A DNA stretch of 64,000 nt from Acinetobacter vivianii (lineage in GTDB: Bacteria; Pseudomonadota; Gammaproteobacteria; Pseudomonadales; Moraxellaceae). Position 1 is the first letter of the stretch. Every line of letters starts with the position of its first letter. A model generated the notes under the pieces. It saw only the letters and a list, made by a program, of their open reading frames with translations, did no database searches and was not told where the DNA came from. This document shows positions 8,509-17,215 of this stretch, one piece after another. Made by a program: the position numbers and the translations under genes. The stretch covers positions 682,001 through 746,000 of the forward strand of contig NZ_BMDR01000001.1 in the NCBI RefSeq assembly GCF_014635885.1. Direction: 5' to 3'.

Positions 8509-10923
8509 ATGAAGTTTGAACGTGGTATTGGTTTTCTAGCACTCATTTTCTCAATGTTAGTGATAGGTGTCTTTGTTGCCTTTAGTATCTATCTGATCCG
8601 ACTGGATAATATTATTCGTGACAAGTTTGAAGGTCAGCGTTGGGACATCCCTGCCAAGGTGTTTGCACGCCCATTGGAAATCTATGCCAATGCACCGATT
8701 ACTCAGGATAATTTTACGCAAGAGTTAAAATTACTTGGGTATAAGAATACGGCTAACTACGATAAGTCTGGTAGCTATGTGGTTCAAGGCAATCAGATGT
8801 ATGTACACACCCGTGGTTTTGACTATGGTGATAGTACTGAGCCTGAACAAGTACTGGAACTGGCTTTTGCCAATGGTGAAGTGAGTGAGGTTCGCTCAAC
8901 CAAACCCTCAAATACAGGGATTGCACGTTTAGAACCTTTATTGATTGGTGGTATTTATCCGCAACATAATGAAGACCGCGTTCTCATTAAATTGAATAAA
9001 GTACCAAAAACCCTGATCGAAGCTCTGATCTCGACGGAAGATCGTAACTTCTATCATCATCATGGTCTTTCGATTCGTGGTACTGCCCGTGCTGTCGTGA
9101 GTAATGTGACAGGTGGCCGTCGTCAAGGTGGTTCAACCTTAACGCAGCAGTTGGTCAAGAACTTCTATCTTTCACCTGAAAAAACGCTGAAACGTAAAGT
9201 CAATGAAGCACTTATGGCGCTATTGATTGAATTACATTACAGCAAAGATGAGATTCTGGAAGCTTACTTAAATGAAGTGAATTTAGGTCAAAATGGTAGC
9301 TATTCTATTAATGGTTACGGCTTGGCTTCACAGTTTTACTTCGGTCTGCCATTGCGTGAATTGAATATTTCACAACAGGCATTTCTGGTTGGCCTAGTTC
9401 AAGGCCCTTCTCTTTATAATCCATGGCGTAATCCAGAATCGGCGAAGAAACGTCGTGATGTTGTACTAAACAACATGAAAGTGATGGGTTATTTGACCGA
9501 TGCAGAATATGAAGATGAAATTGCCCGTCCTTTAAATGTGGTCAGCAAGCCAACTTTAGGCCCTGCAAAATTCCCTGATTTCTTGGATATTGTGCGTCGT
9601 CAATTACGCACGGAATATCAGGAAAGTGATATTACCAATCAAGGTTTAAGAATTTTCACAACCCTTGATCCAATCGCACAAACTCAGGTACAGAATGCAT
9701 TTAAGAGTACCGTCAGCCGTTTAGCCAATGCTAACCCGGGCCGTTTAAGAAACCTGCAAGGTGCTGTGCTGGTTGCCCACCCTGAAAATGGTGAACTGGT
9801 TGCAGCCGTAGGTTCAACACAGGACTTTACTGGTTTTAACCGTGCGCTTGATGCAAAACGTCAAGTGGGTTCTTTGCTTAAACCGATCATTTACTTGAAC
9901 GCAATCGAGTCAGGCCGATACACATGGGCAAGCCCGATTGAAGATAGCGCAGTCAATATTCCAATTGATGGTGATAAGAGCTGGACACCGAAAAACTATA
10001 GCGGTGGTGAGCATGGTGTTATACCAATGCAACAAGCTTTGGCAAACTCATACAACTTATCCACTGTCCGTTTAGGAAATGAATTTGGTTTATCTGCATT
10101 TAGCAATAAATTAAGACAGTTTGGTGTGACATCAGATATTCCTGCCTACCCTTCGATCTATCTGGGCGCAGTAAATATGTCACCGATGGAAGTATTAAGC
10201 ATCTATAGCAACTTTGCGACAGGTGGCTTTAAATATCCGCCTCGCTCTATCCGTACTGTGGTGGATGCCAAAGGACATTTACTGGAGCGTTATGGCTTAA
10301 ATGTACAACAGACCATTGACCCTGCTGCAGCCTATATCCTGAACTTTGGCTTACAACAAGTAATGCGTTCTGGTACAGGTCGCTCTGCCTATAACAGCTT
10401 ACCTGAATCATTAAATCTGGCGGGTAAATCTGGTACCACCAACGACACCCGAGATTCATGGTTCGCGGGTTATTCAGGCAATCATGTTGCAGTGGTGTGG
10501 TTAGGTCTCGATGACAATAAAGTCACAGGTTTAACAGGTTCATCAGGTGCACTTCCTGTCTGGACCAATGTGATGAAACAGCTTCGTCAAGAGCCTGTTA
10601 ATCTGCGCCAGACCGATAATGTGCAATGGCAATGGATTGATAGCGCGAGTGGTGATTTATCTGCACAAGGCTGTGATGGTGCGATGTATATTCCATTACT
10701 CCGTCAAACCGTGCCACGTCGTGCAACCTTATGTGGTCAATCTCATTATGAAGTGGAACCAACCTATATTCCACAAACAGATGACACACAGAATGATGAG
10801 CATGAAGATAGCATTGGTAACTATATTCGTGAGAGTGAAAACCAGATGGATACAGATTTATCCAATCGTAGCCCTGCACGCGTTATTTCCAGCGGCAGCT
10901 ATAACGGTAACGGTGAGAACTAA
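8509..10923 (+). CDS. mrcB: Bifunctional penicillin-binding protein 1B
   Basis: An 804-residue class A PBP that polymerises and crosslinks peptidoglycan. One N-terminal membrane anchor (about residues 8-30) is followed by a UB2H-like linker, the GT51 glycosyltransferase (EDRNFYHHHG 177-186 with catalytic Glu177; GGSTLTQQ 207-214) and the transpeptidase with SLLK nucleophile Ser455, SYN at 514-516 and KSGT at 640-643. The C-terminal tail is hydrophilic and acidic. The cytoplasmic part is very short (KFERG). The next gene, 21 bases on, encodes a TPR lipoprotein likely to be its activator. nadK is divergent, so the 8275-8508 gap carries both promoters. Confidence 0.96.
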   Translation: MKFERGIGFLALIFSMLVIGVFVAFSIYLIRLDNIIRDKFEGQRWDIPAKVFARPLEIYANAPITQDNFTQELKLLGYKNTANYDKSGSYVVQGNQMYVHTRGFDYGDSTEPEQVLELAFANGEVSEVRSTKPSNTGIARLEPLLIGGIYPQHNEDRVLIKLNKVPKTLIEALISTEDRNFYHHHGLSIRGTARAVVSNVTGGRRQGGSTLTQQLVKNFYLSPEKTLKRKVNEALMALLIELHYSKDEILEAYLNEVNLGQNGSYSINGYGLASQFYFGLPLRELNISQQAFLVGLVQGPSLYNPWRNPESAKKRRDVVLNNMKVMGYLTDAEYEDEIARPLNVVSKPTLGPAKFPDFLDIVRRQLRTEYQESDITNQGLRIFTTLDPIAQTQVQNAFKSTVSRLANANPGRLRNLQGAVLVAHPENGELVAAVGSTQDFTGFNRALDAKRQVGSLLKPIIYLNAIESGRYTWASPIEDSAVNIPIDGDKSWTPKNYSGGEHGVIPMQQALANSYNLSTVRLGNEFGLSAFSNKLRQFGVTSDIPAYPSIYLGAVNMSPMEVLSIYSNFATGGFKYPPRSIRTVVDAKGHLLERYGLNVQQTIDPAAAYILNFGLQQVMRSGTGRSAYNSLPESLNLAGKSGTTNDTRDSWFAGYSGNHVAVVWLGLDDNKVTGLTGSSGALPVWTNVMKQLRQEPVNLRQTDNVQWQWIDSASGDLSAQGCDGAMYIPLLRQTVPRRATLCGQSHYEVEPTYIPQTDDTQNDEHEDSIGNYIRESENQMDTDLSNRSPARVISSGSYNGNGEN

Positions 10924-10944
10924 GCCTCAAAAGGATGATTGGAC

Positions 10945-11490
10945 ATGATGAAGAAAACAGCAGCGATTATCGGAATGCTTATACTGGCGGGTTGTACGAC
11001 GGCACCTGAAAAAGCGCCAACCAAGACTTCGCCAACTCACCCACCGAAGAAAGTGACTCAACCTTCTTCTGGGGTGAAAATTACACCTTATGATCAAAAA
11101 GAGATTAAGCGTCAAAGCGTTCCTGTGGTTGTGCCTCAACAAAAGGTTCAGCAGAAGTTTAATGATGGTAGTCAGCTACCTGCATTTAAAACCTTGATGC
11201 AAAAAACGCAGGTCGCTTATAAACAGCAGCAACTTGCGGAAGCTGAACGTTATGCGCTTCAGGCGCAACGTATCGCACCACAAGCCACCGAAACTTATTT
11301 GTATTTGGCAATGATTGCTGATCAACGTAAAGAATATGCCAATGCAGAAGCATTGGCACGCCGTGGCCTCAGTTACGCGCAAAGCAATGCCATGAAAAAG
11401 CAGTTGTGGTTAATTATTCTTAAAGCCAGTGAAGCCCGCAATCATTCGGTGAAGGCCCAAGAAGCTCGTAGAGCCCTTCAGGCACTCTAA
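10945..11490 (+). CDS. lpoP: TPR lipoprotein, likely PBP1b activator (LpoP type)
   Basis: About 181 residues. The signal MMKKTAAIIGMLILAGC ends in lipobox LAGC, giving an outer-membrane lipoprotein. A Pro/Thr/Lys-rich linker (residues about 20-60) leads to a C-terminal helical region with TPR-like repeats (AYKQQQLAEAERYALQAQRIAPQ, TYLYLAMIADQRKEYANAEALARRGL). AAGGAT lies just before ATG 10945; ATG 10948 is an equal alternative. It sits directly behind mrcB on the same strand. In Pseudomonas aeruginosa the TPR lipoprotein LpoP is encoded beside the PBP1b gene and activates it; order and architecture match, so I infer the same job. The function is not shown by sequence alone. Confidence 0.8.
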   Translation: MMKKTAAIIGMLILAGCTTAPEKAPTKTSPTHPPKKVTQPSSGVKITPYDQKEIKRQSVPVVVPQQKVQQKFNDGSQLPAFKTLMQKTQVAYKQQQLAEAERYALQAQRIAPQATETYLYLAMIADQRKEYANAEALARRGLSYAQSNAMKKQLWLIILKASEARNHSVKAQEARRALQAL

Positions 11491-11492
11491 TC

Positions 11493-12404
11493 CTAGTCAA
11501 TTGCACTAAACTGACGAATCCCGGCAAGCCCATAAGCATGATGTTTTTGGGCTTGTTTTAATTCAGCAGGTGCAACACCACCTAAAGCAAACACAGGAAT
11601 ATCGCTTGTTCGAGCGAGTTCTTCAAAACCTTCCCAGCCCAATTCTTTCGCATTAGGATGCGTTTCTGTCGCCTGTACTGGACTTAACAAAACAGCATCA
11701 CAACCAATATGATGGGCATGTTGCAAAGAGACAGCATCATGACAAGCGGCGACAAAGCGCTTCCCAATAACCAAGCCAGCTTTACTTAAATTCATCAACT
11801 GTGATTGCTTCAAGTGGATGGTTGAGATCTTATCGCGTAATTCAGCATCCAGTTCCTGCCACAGATCGATATTGATCATCAATTTCTGTAATTGCGCATC
11901 GCTCAACCTTAAAAGCTGCTGCTGGATCTGTCCAATATCAGCACAATCAGTACGCCAATATAAGAGCGCCTCTTGTTGCGGCAAAGCATCAATTTGTTCA
12001 TTAATCTTGATCAGATGAGGCCAGATCAAACGTTGTAGAATGGCATCATTGGCCTTTGGAAAATTTAAATCTGCCAGTTGTTCACGTTTATACCATCCCC
12101 ACGGTTGATGAATCAGATCAAGCAATTCATCGGGCACATAGGCATGGAATAAATGCAGATTCACAATAATGTCGTCATATTCATGACGGATCACATCAAA
12201 AACATGCCAGTCTTTTATACCAATCCCTACTTCTTCATAAATCTCACGGCGACAAGTCTGCTCTGGTGTTTCACCTGCTTCAACTTTTCCACCTGGAAAC
12301 TCATGTTTATTGCCCTGATGCTGGTTGGCCTGTCGCCAGCCGACCAATACTTTGGTTTTGTGTAATAAAATTGCGATTGCAACATCAACAGTAGCTTTGG
12401 TCAT
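11493..12404 (-). CDS. Nudix hydrolase (MutT type) fused to a ThiE-like domain
   Basis: A 303-residue fusion. The N-terminal half is a MutT-type Nudix domain: the Nudix box is GKVEAGETPEQTCRREIYEEVGI (written from its second Gly; about residues 39-61), so it should cleave oxidised nucleotides such as 8-oxo-dGTP. The C-terminal half (about 185-300) resembles thiamine phosphate synthase: LSKAGLVIGKRFVAACHDAVSLQHAHHIGCDAVLLSPVQ and later FALGGVAPAELKQA. This Nudix-ThiE arrangement is known in gammaproteobacteria, and the second domain's activity is uncertain. The gene ends two bases from the convergent lpoP stop, with no room for a terminator. Confidence 0.88.
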   Translation of the reverse strand: MTKATVDVAIAILLHKTKVLVGWRQANQHQGNKHEFPGGKVEAGETPEQTCRREIYEEVGIGIKDWHVFDVIRHEYDDIIVNLHLFHAYVPDELLDLIHQPWGWYKREQLADLNFPKANDAILQRLIWPHLIKINEQIDALPQQEALLYWRTDCADIGQIQQQLLRLSDAQLQKLMINIDLWQELDAELRDKISTIHLKQSQLMNLSKAGLVIGKRFVAACHDAVSLQHAHHIGCDAVLLSPVQATETHPNAKELGWEGFEELARTSDIPVFALGGVAPAELKQAQKHHAYGLAGIRQFSAID

Positions 12405-12514
12405 AACAGACTAAAATCTCTCATCTTTTATCCCGATTCTAAGGAATTTAAACACGAATTCACATGACCAAAAACAAAATTAATCACTGATTTTGTAAAT
12501 TCTTAAAATTTCCG

Positions 12515-12548
12515 TTGACAGGTCTATTCGATAATGATTATCATTTAA
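12515..12548 (+). promoter_or_regulatory. hemP promoter with overlapping Fur box
   Basis: TTGACA at 12515-12520 is a consensus -35 box. A Fur box, GATAATGATTATCATTTAA, covers 12530-12548 and includes the likely -10 (TATCAT, 12540-12545 region), so Fe-Fur would block RNA polymerase directly. The match to the Fur consensus is near perfect in its central 15 bases. Confidence 0.85.
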
Positions 12549-12580
12549 AACATTAAAGAACACACCACGGAGCATAACAA

Positions 12581-12751
12581 ATGAACGCACCATTCAACCT
12601 ATTTACTCGTAGTACAGATGCAGCTCAATCATTGCCAATGTTGCATTCAAACAACCTTTTTGCCTTGGGGCGCGAAATCCGCATTATGCATGCGGGCGAA
12701 GAATATCGTTTACGTCTAACGCGTAATAATCGTCTGATTTTAACGAAGTAA
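12581..12751 (+). CDS. hemP: Hemin uptake protein HemP
   Basis: A 56-residue protein, MNAPFNLFTRST... ending ...LRLTRNNRLILTK. The C-terminal part (LGREIRIMHAGEEYRLRLTRNNRLILTK) is the HemP/HmuP family pattern. GGAG lies nine bases before the ATG. The strong Fur box upstream fits iron-starvation control. HmuP in other bacteria helps switch on the heme receptor gene, but no heme receptor, heme ABC transporter or heme oxygenase of the HemO type is adjacent here; a terminator follows directly. It is therefore a monocistronic, orphan hemP, and its partner genes would be elsewhere. Confidence 0.9.
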   Translation: MNAPFNLFTRSTDAAQSLPMLHSNNLFALGREIRIMHAGEEYRLRLTRNNRLILTK

Positions 12752-12786
12752 TATAATAACAACCGCATAATAATAAACGTGGGAAT

Positions 12787-12818
12787 AAGCAGTATGTCAG
12801 CGCATGCTGCTTTTTTTT
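12787..12818 (+). terminator. hemP terminator
   Basis: 10-base stem AAGCAGTATG / CATGCTGCTT (one wobble) around TCAGCG, followed by eight T residues on the plus strand. Confidence 0.9.
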
Positions 12819-12839
12819 ATTTTTACTCATTCGAAAAAT

Positions 12840-14171
12840 TTATGCAGGTAGCTGGATACTCACCTTGAGTCCGCCATAGCTGGATTGAGAAAACTTGATT
12901 TTGCCCTGATGCAGTTCAACAATTTTTTTACAAATCGATAAGCCTAATCCCGAACCTTGGGTTTTAGTTCCTAAGGCACGATAAAAACGCTCTCCCAATC
13001 GCTCTAGTATGTCGTTGTCCACGCCTTGTCCTTCATTTTCAATCACCAGCGCTATAGCATCTTGTTGCTGCTCCAAACTGATATAAATCTGTCCTTGCTC
13101 AATGCTATATCGGATCGCATTATCAATTATGTTTCGGATGCAGGTAAATATGAGTTGTTGATTGGCATGCAGCATATTTGATTGCTCTGTGATGTCTACA
13201 TGGATTTGAATACGCTTTTCCTTAGCAAATAATGCCAATGCTTGTGTTGCTTCCTGCACCACCTCTTGTAAATCAAAATAAGTTTTGGGTAGATTTTCTG
13301 CATGCTCAGGATCTAGACGCGCCAACAGTAATAAATTTTCCAGTGTTTGAATTCCACGGTTCACATCTTGCTGCATCTGAACAAAATCACCAGCCCGTTC
13401 AGGATATTTACGCTGTAGTAACTGCAATCGCAATTGAATCGCTGATAAAGGTGAACGCAATTCATGCGATGCATCAGCAGTAAAACGCTGCTCTGCTAGT
13501 AAGGATTGTTTGAGACGCTGTAACAGTCGATTGAGCTGCCCCAACATTGGTTGCAATTCTTTGAGTTCGACATCTCCCGCTTGTATCGGGCTCAAATCAT
13601 CTGCATTTTTTTCTGATATTTCTGAAGATAACTGATGAATCACTTTAAATTGTCGTTTAATCAGGAAATGTAGCATGATCCATTGCATCAGCCACACCAG
13701 CATTAAAATCAGTGCATAGCCTGCGAAACTATTCAGCAAGTCTTTAAAACGTTCTCCGAGCGGCTGTAAAATCAGTACTTGCATATGTGCATGCTCATCT
13801 TCGCCCGCATAACTCCGCCATAGCTGGCCTTGCTGCCAAATGATGCCATAGTCGCCATGAGTTGCTGCAATCAAGGTGTGATGCTGTGAATCAAGCTGAA
13901 AATCCGAGGACTGGGTTAAAACTTGCTGCGAATTGCTCAACTGGTATTGGATATCAAATTCATCACTCAGTTCATCGATTTGTTGCCCAGAGGTTTGGGT
14001 TAAATCCGTAATCAGCAACATATCTGAAATCTCGTCCATGATTTCATCTTGTACCTGCATGGTTTGATATACCGAAATCACGGCGAACAAAAGTAATGCC
14101 ACACATCCAGCAATCATTGAACTTACTAAAGAAGTTTTAACCAGCTTGGTTTGTAATGACACCACTTTCAT
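12840..14171 (-). CDS. qseC: Sensor histidine kinase (QseC-like)
   Basis: A 443-residue inner-membrane kinase. Two membrane segments (about 12-34 and 149-171) flank a periplasmic sensor of about 115 residues. The H box is ASHELRSPLSA with His236, the N box IRNIIDNAIRYS, and the ATP lid GSGLGLSICKKIVELHQG. It starts one base before the response regulator stop, so they are coupled. With YgiW upstream, the trio copies the E. coli ygiW-qseB-qseC order. PmrB-type kinases are similar in design, but no pmrC is present. The signal is not evident from sequence. Confidence 0.87.
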   Translation of the reverse strand: MKVVSLQTKLVKTSLVSSMIAGCVALLLFAVISVYQTMQVQDEIMDEISDMLLITDLTQTSGQQIDELSDEFDIQYQLSNSQQVLTQSSDFQLDSQHHTLIAATHGDYGIIWQQGQLWRSYAGEDEHAHMQVLILQPLGERFKDLLNSFAGYALILMLVWLMQWIMLHFLIKRQFKVIHQLSSEISEKNADDLSPIQAGDVELKELQPMLGQLNRLLQRLKQSLLAEQRFTADASHELRSPLSAIQLRLQLLQRKYPERAGDFVQMQQDVNRGIQTLENLLLLARLDPEHAENLPKTYFDLQEVVQEATQALALFAKEKRIQIHVDITEQSNMLHANQQLIFTCIRNIIDNAIRYSIEQGQIYISLEQQQDAIALVIENEGQGVDNDILERLGERFYRALGTKTQGSGLGLSICKKIVELHQGKIKFSQSSYGGLKVSIQLPA

Positions 14172-14172
14172 T

Positions 14173-14835
14173 CTATTCCCCTTGATGCATGCGATAGCCT
14201 AGACCACGAATGGTCTTGATATATTGCCCACCAATCTTTTTACGAATCTGATAAATAAACACCTCGATGGCATTACTTTCAATTTCATCGCCCCATGCAT
14301 AGAGAGATTCTTCCAGTTGCTCCCGTGTCACAATATGCTCAGGTTTCTGCATCAGCTTATATAGAATCTGGAACTCTTTAGCGGTGAGATTGACGGCTTT
14401 ACCGTCCTGAATCAAGGTCTTGGCTTGAGGATCAAGTTGTAAATTGGCAAAATGAAGATATTGACCCACTTGAGTCTGATGTTGACGTAATTGAGAACGA
14501 ACCCGAGCTGATAATTCCTCCAGATTAAATGGCTTGACCAGATAATCATTGGCCCCCAGATCCAGTCCTTCTACCCGATCATGGATGTGATCTTTGGCAG
14601 TAATAAAAATAACGGGAGTTTTGGTGTTTTGTCGGCGAATGGTTTTAAGGATTTCATCGCCTGAAGCTTGTGGTAAGCCCCGATCCAGCAGGATACAGTC
14701 ATATTGATGCTGTTCGGCTGCCAGAATCGCATGATCCCCCCGTTCCACCCAGTCAACGCTATAACCGTCCATTTCCAGCCAGGCTTTGATACTCTCCGCC
14801 TGTGAGGCATCATCTTCAGCCAATAAAATTCGCAT
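14173..14835 (-). CDS. qseB: OmpR-family response regulator (QseB-like)
   Basis: 220 residues from ATG 14835 (MRILLAEDD). The receiver domain has acidic residues AEDD at 6-9, phospho-acceptor Asp51 in LLDRGLP and the Lys in YLVKPF. The winged-helix DNA-binding domain follows from about 125 (LTAKEFQILYKLMQ, SNAIEVFIYQIRKKIG, TIRGLGYRM). The frame is open to an ATG at 14889 but that would add residues before the receiver start. qseC follows with a one-base gap. Confidence 0.88.
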   Translation of the reverse strand: MRILLAEDDASQAESIKAWLEMDGYSVDWVERGDHAILAAEQHQYDCILLDRGLPQASGDEILKTIRRQNTKTPVIFITAKDHIHDRVEGLDLGANDYLVKPFNLEELSARVRSQLRQHQTQVGQYLHFANLQLDPQAKTLIQDGKAVNLTAKEFQILYKLMQKPEHIVTREQLEESLYAWGDEIESNAIEVFIYQIRKKIGGQYIKTIRGLGYRMHQGE

Positions 14836-14887
14836 AAAACAGCCCACTCTGTTGATCTTTCCCATAATCTTAAAATAAATCATAAAC

Positions 14888-14919
14888 AAAAAACCACATG
14901 ATGATCATGTGGTTTTTTT
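14888..14919 (-). terminator. Hairpin terminator between ygiW and qseB
   Basis: 11-base perfect stem AAAACCACATG / CATGTGGTTTT around ATGAT, T-rich on both strands. It ends ygiW transcription 20 bases after its stop and lies only about 55 bases before the qseB start. Confidence 0.85.
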
Positions 14920-14935
14920 ATTCGTCCATCAATCT

Positions 14936-15301
14936 TTAGAATTGAACCTGATCAACATCAACTTCAACACGTTTCGCTGGCTTATAGTCAATGTCGATTT
15001 CACCAATTAAGGTCACTGGTGTTTTTGCTGATACTGGCTTACCTTGCCATAAATCATCATCAATATCGACTGTCATTGAACCTGTCTGGTCACTAAACTG
15101 ATATTTCTCATCACCTGTTGCTTTTACCACATAACCTTTCAATTTAACTGGCGTATCATCTTTCAGTGTCAAAGCCTGTTTGACTGTGGTGATTTGAGCT
15201 GGTGCCAATGCTTGCTGATTTACGGCAGTAGTATTCGCTACGGCAAAAGTAGTTGCTCCAACCAAGCCAGCAACAACTGCAAATTTAGATAATACGTTCA
15301 T
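14936..15301 (-). CDS. ygiW: YgiW/YdeI-family periplasmic OB-fold stress protein
   Basis: 121 residues from ATG 15301, preceded by GAGGGG. MNVLSKFAVVAGLVGATTFAVA is a signal peptide. The mature part has the BOF (bacterial OB-fold) pattern: TTVKQALTLKDDTPVKLKGYVVKATGDEKYQFSDQTGSMTVDIDDDLWQG (shown in part in the frame) and TLIGEIDIDYKPAKRVEVDVDQVQF at the end. Family members are periplasmic and linked to stress tolerance. It lies upstream of qseBC as in enteric bacteria, but a strong hairpin separates them. Confidence 0.88.
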   Translation of the reverse strand: MNVLSKFAVVAGLVGATTFAVANTTAVNQQALAPAQITTVKQALTLKDDTPVKLKGYVVKATGDEKYQFSDQTGSMTVDIDDDLWQGKPVSAKTPVTLIGEIDIDYKPAKRVEVDVDQVQF

Positions 15302-15388
15302 ATGGTTTCCCCTCATCGTGGTTTCATCATTTCGATGGAGTTATTAAAACAAACCAAGATGAGGTGAATCTGAAGATGACGCTGTAGC

Positions 15389-17167
15389 TTAATTTAATGG
15401 CACCACGCGCAATACTTCTTCTAACGTGGTCACACCTTCAATCACTTTACGTGCACCCGCAATCCGCAATGGCTCAATTCCCTCTTTTTTCGCTTGCCCT
15501 TTCAAATCATTGAGTGTGCCATGCGCACTGATGATCGACTTGAGCTCCAGACTGACAGGCATAAATTCGTAAATACCGACACGGCCCTTATATCCGGTAT
15601 GACGACATGCTTCACACCCCACCGCTTTATACATGCTGGTTGGCATATCCATCATATAATCAAAGGTTAGATGTTCCCATTCTTGCTCATTGATTGGCGT
15701 TTCCTGTTTACAATGTGGACAAAGACGACGAACTAGACGTTGAGCTAATACTCCCAGAATGGTTGCAGCGGTTAGGAATGGTTGCACGCCTAGATCATGT
15801 AAACGCGTCAGGCTCGACGGTGCATCATTGGTATGTAAGGTGGATAACACCAGATGCCCTGTTAATGCAGCCTGAATCGCCATATTTGCGGTGTCATGGT
15901 CACGAATCTCACCGACCATGATAATGTCAGGATCTTGACGCATTAAAGCCCGCACGCCATCTGCAAAGCCTAACTCAATATTTGGATTGACCTGCATCTG
16001 GTTAAAACTGGGTTCCAGCATTTCAATTGGATCTTCAATGGTACAGACATTGACCTGTTCGGTTGCCAGTTGCTTTAAAGATGAATACAAGGTGGTGGTC
16101 TTACCTGAACCTGTTGGCCCTGTAACCAAAATGATGCCATGACTGTGTTGCGTCAACTGCTGCCAGCTCTGTAATAAATGACCTTCAAAACCCAGTTGTT
16201 GGAAACTACGCACCAATACTTCTGGATCGAAAATACGCATCACTAGCTTTTCACCGAAAGCAGTCGGCAGAGTCGAAAGACGTAATTCAGTTTCCTGTCC
16301 TTTCGGCGTACGGGTTTTTAAACGTCCATCCTGCGGTTTACGCTTTTCCGCCACATTCATGCGACCTAAAATTTTAATACGGGAAATCACCGCCGTTAGT
16401 GTATTGGCAGGCATGTTATAGATAGTATGCAACACACCGTCGATACGGAAACGCACCTTACCTTTGTCTTTTCGTGGTTCCAGATGAATATCACTGGCAC
16501 CTTGCTCAAACGCAAATTGCAGCACCCAGTCCACCAGTTTGACAATATGCTGGTCATTGGCATCAGGATTTTGTGTATCGCCTAACTGTAATAAAGCTTC
16601 AACGCCTTTATTTTCCCGGTCATAGATACTGGCATTTTGTGAGGAACTGACCGCACGGCTAACTTGATAATACTCAACAATATAGCGCTGTAACTGTTCA
16701 GGATTTAACAGCACCTTTTCAATCTTTCTAGGTGCCAGACTACGTTCCAGATTGTTCAACCATTCGGTGGTAAAAGGCTGATCGGTTCCGATCAAAATTC
16801 GGTCTGCCTGTACCTCCACCGCCAGAATATGATTTCTGACTGCAAATTCTTGCGACATGACACTGGTCAAGGCAGCTACATCGGCTTTAAGCGGATCAAT
16901 GATAAATAAGGGAAGATCGGCTTTTTCAGCCAGCCATTGACACAAACGATTCAACGATAAGGTCATACCCGCATTCAGTTGGTCTTTTAAACTAAAATTG
17001 GCAATCCACTGCAAAGGATGCCATTTCAACTGATCTTTTTGGCGATGTGTAGTCTGAACCAGCAATTTATCCCGTTCAGTAATCCGACCATCTTTCAGTA
17101 GCTGTTCCAGACACCACGTCACATCAATCGTAAAAGAAAAGTTTGCGAATTTTGCCTGAGCTTGCAT
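15389..17167 (-). CDS. gspE: GspE/PilB-family secretion ATPase
   Basis: 592 residues. An N-terminal N1/N2-type domain (about 1-170) precedes the ATPase: ASDIHLEPRKDKGKVRFRIDG near 215-235, Walker A GPTGSGKTTT near 346-355, Asp box TIEDPIEM, Walker B RQDPDIIMVGEIRD, His box LTGHLVLSTLHTND, and a tetracysteine zinc motif CPHC ... CEAC. It is a cytoplasmic hexameric motor for a type II secretion or type IV pilus-like machine. Acinetobacter type II secretion genes are scattered, so its solitary position does not exclude GspE; the lipase/foldase pair at 54.6-56.7 kb is a plausible cargo. PilB is the main alternative. Confidence 0.85.
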   Translation of the reverse strand: MQAQAKFANFSFTIDVTWCLEQLLKDGRITERDKLLVQTTHRQKDQLKWHPLQWIANFSLKDQLNAGMTLSLNRLCQWLAEKADLPLFIIDPLKADVAALTSVMSQEFAVRNHILAVEVQADRILIGTDQPFTTEWLNNLERSLAPRKIEKVLLNPEQLQRYIVEYYQVSRAVSSSQNASIYDRENKGVEALLQLGDTQNPDANDQHIVKLVDWVLQFAFEQGASDIHLEPRKDKGKVRFRIDGVLHTIYNMPANTLTAVISRIKILGRMNVAEKRKPQDGRLKTRTPKGQETELRLSTLPTAFGEKLVMRIFDPEVLVRSFQQLGFEGHLLQSWQQLTQHSHGIILVTGPTGSGKTTTLYSSLKQLATEQVNVCTIEDPIEMLEPSFNQMQVNPNIELGFADGVRALMRQDPDIIMVGEIRDHDTANMAIQAALTGHLVLSTLHTNDAPSSLTRLHDLGVQPFLTAATILGVLAQRLVRRLCPHCKQETPINEQEWEHLTFDYMMDMPTSMYKAVGCEACRHTGYKGRVGIYEFMPVSLELKSIISAHGTLNDLKGQAKKEGIEPLRIAGARKVIEGVTTLEEVLRVVPLN

Positions 17168-17215
17168 AACCGTTCATTCCCCAAATTTTTTAACGAAATT
17201 TATATTTTTAAAGTT

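Noticed and set aside
10619-10948. 109-codon plus-strand frame at the end of mrcB
   Set aside because: Out-of-frame shadow of the PBP1b C-terminus. The following lipoprotein gene has its own ribosome binding site.
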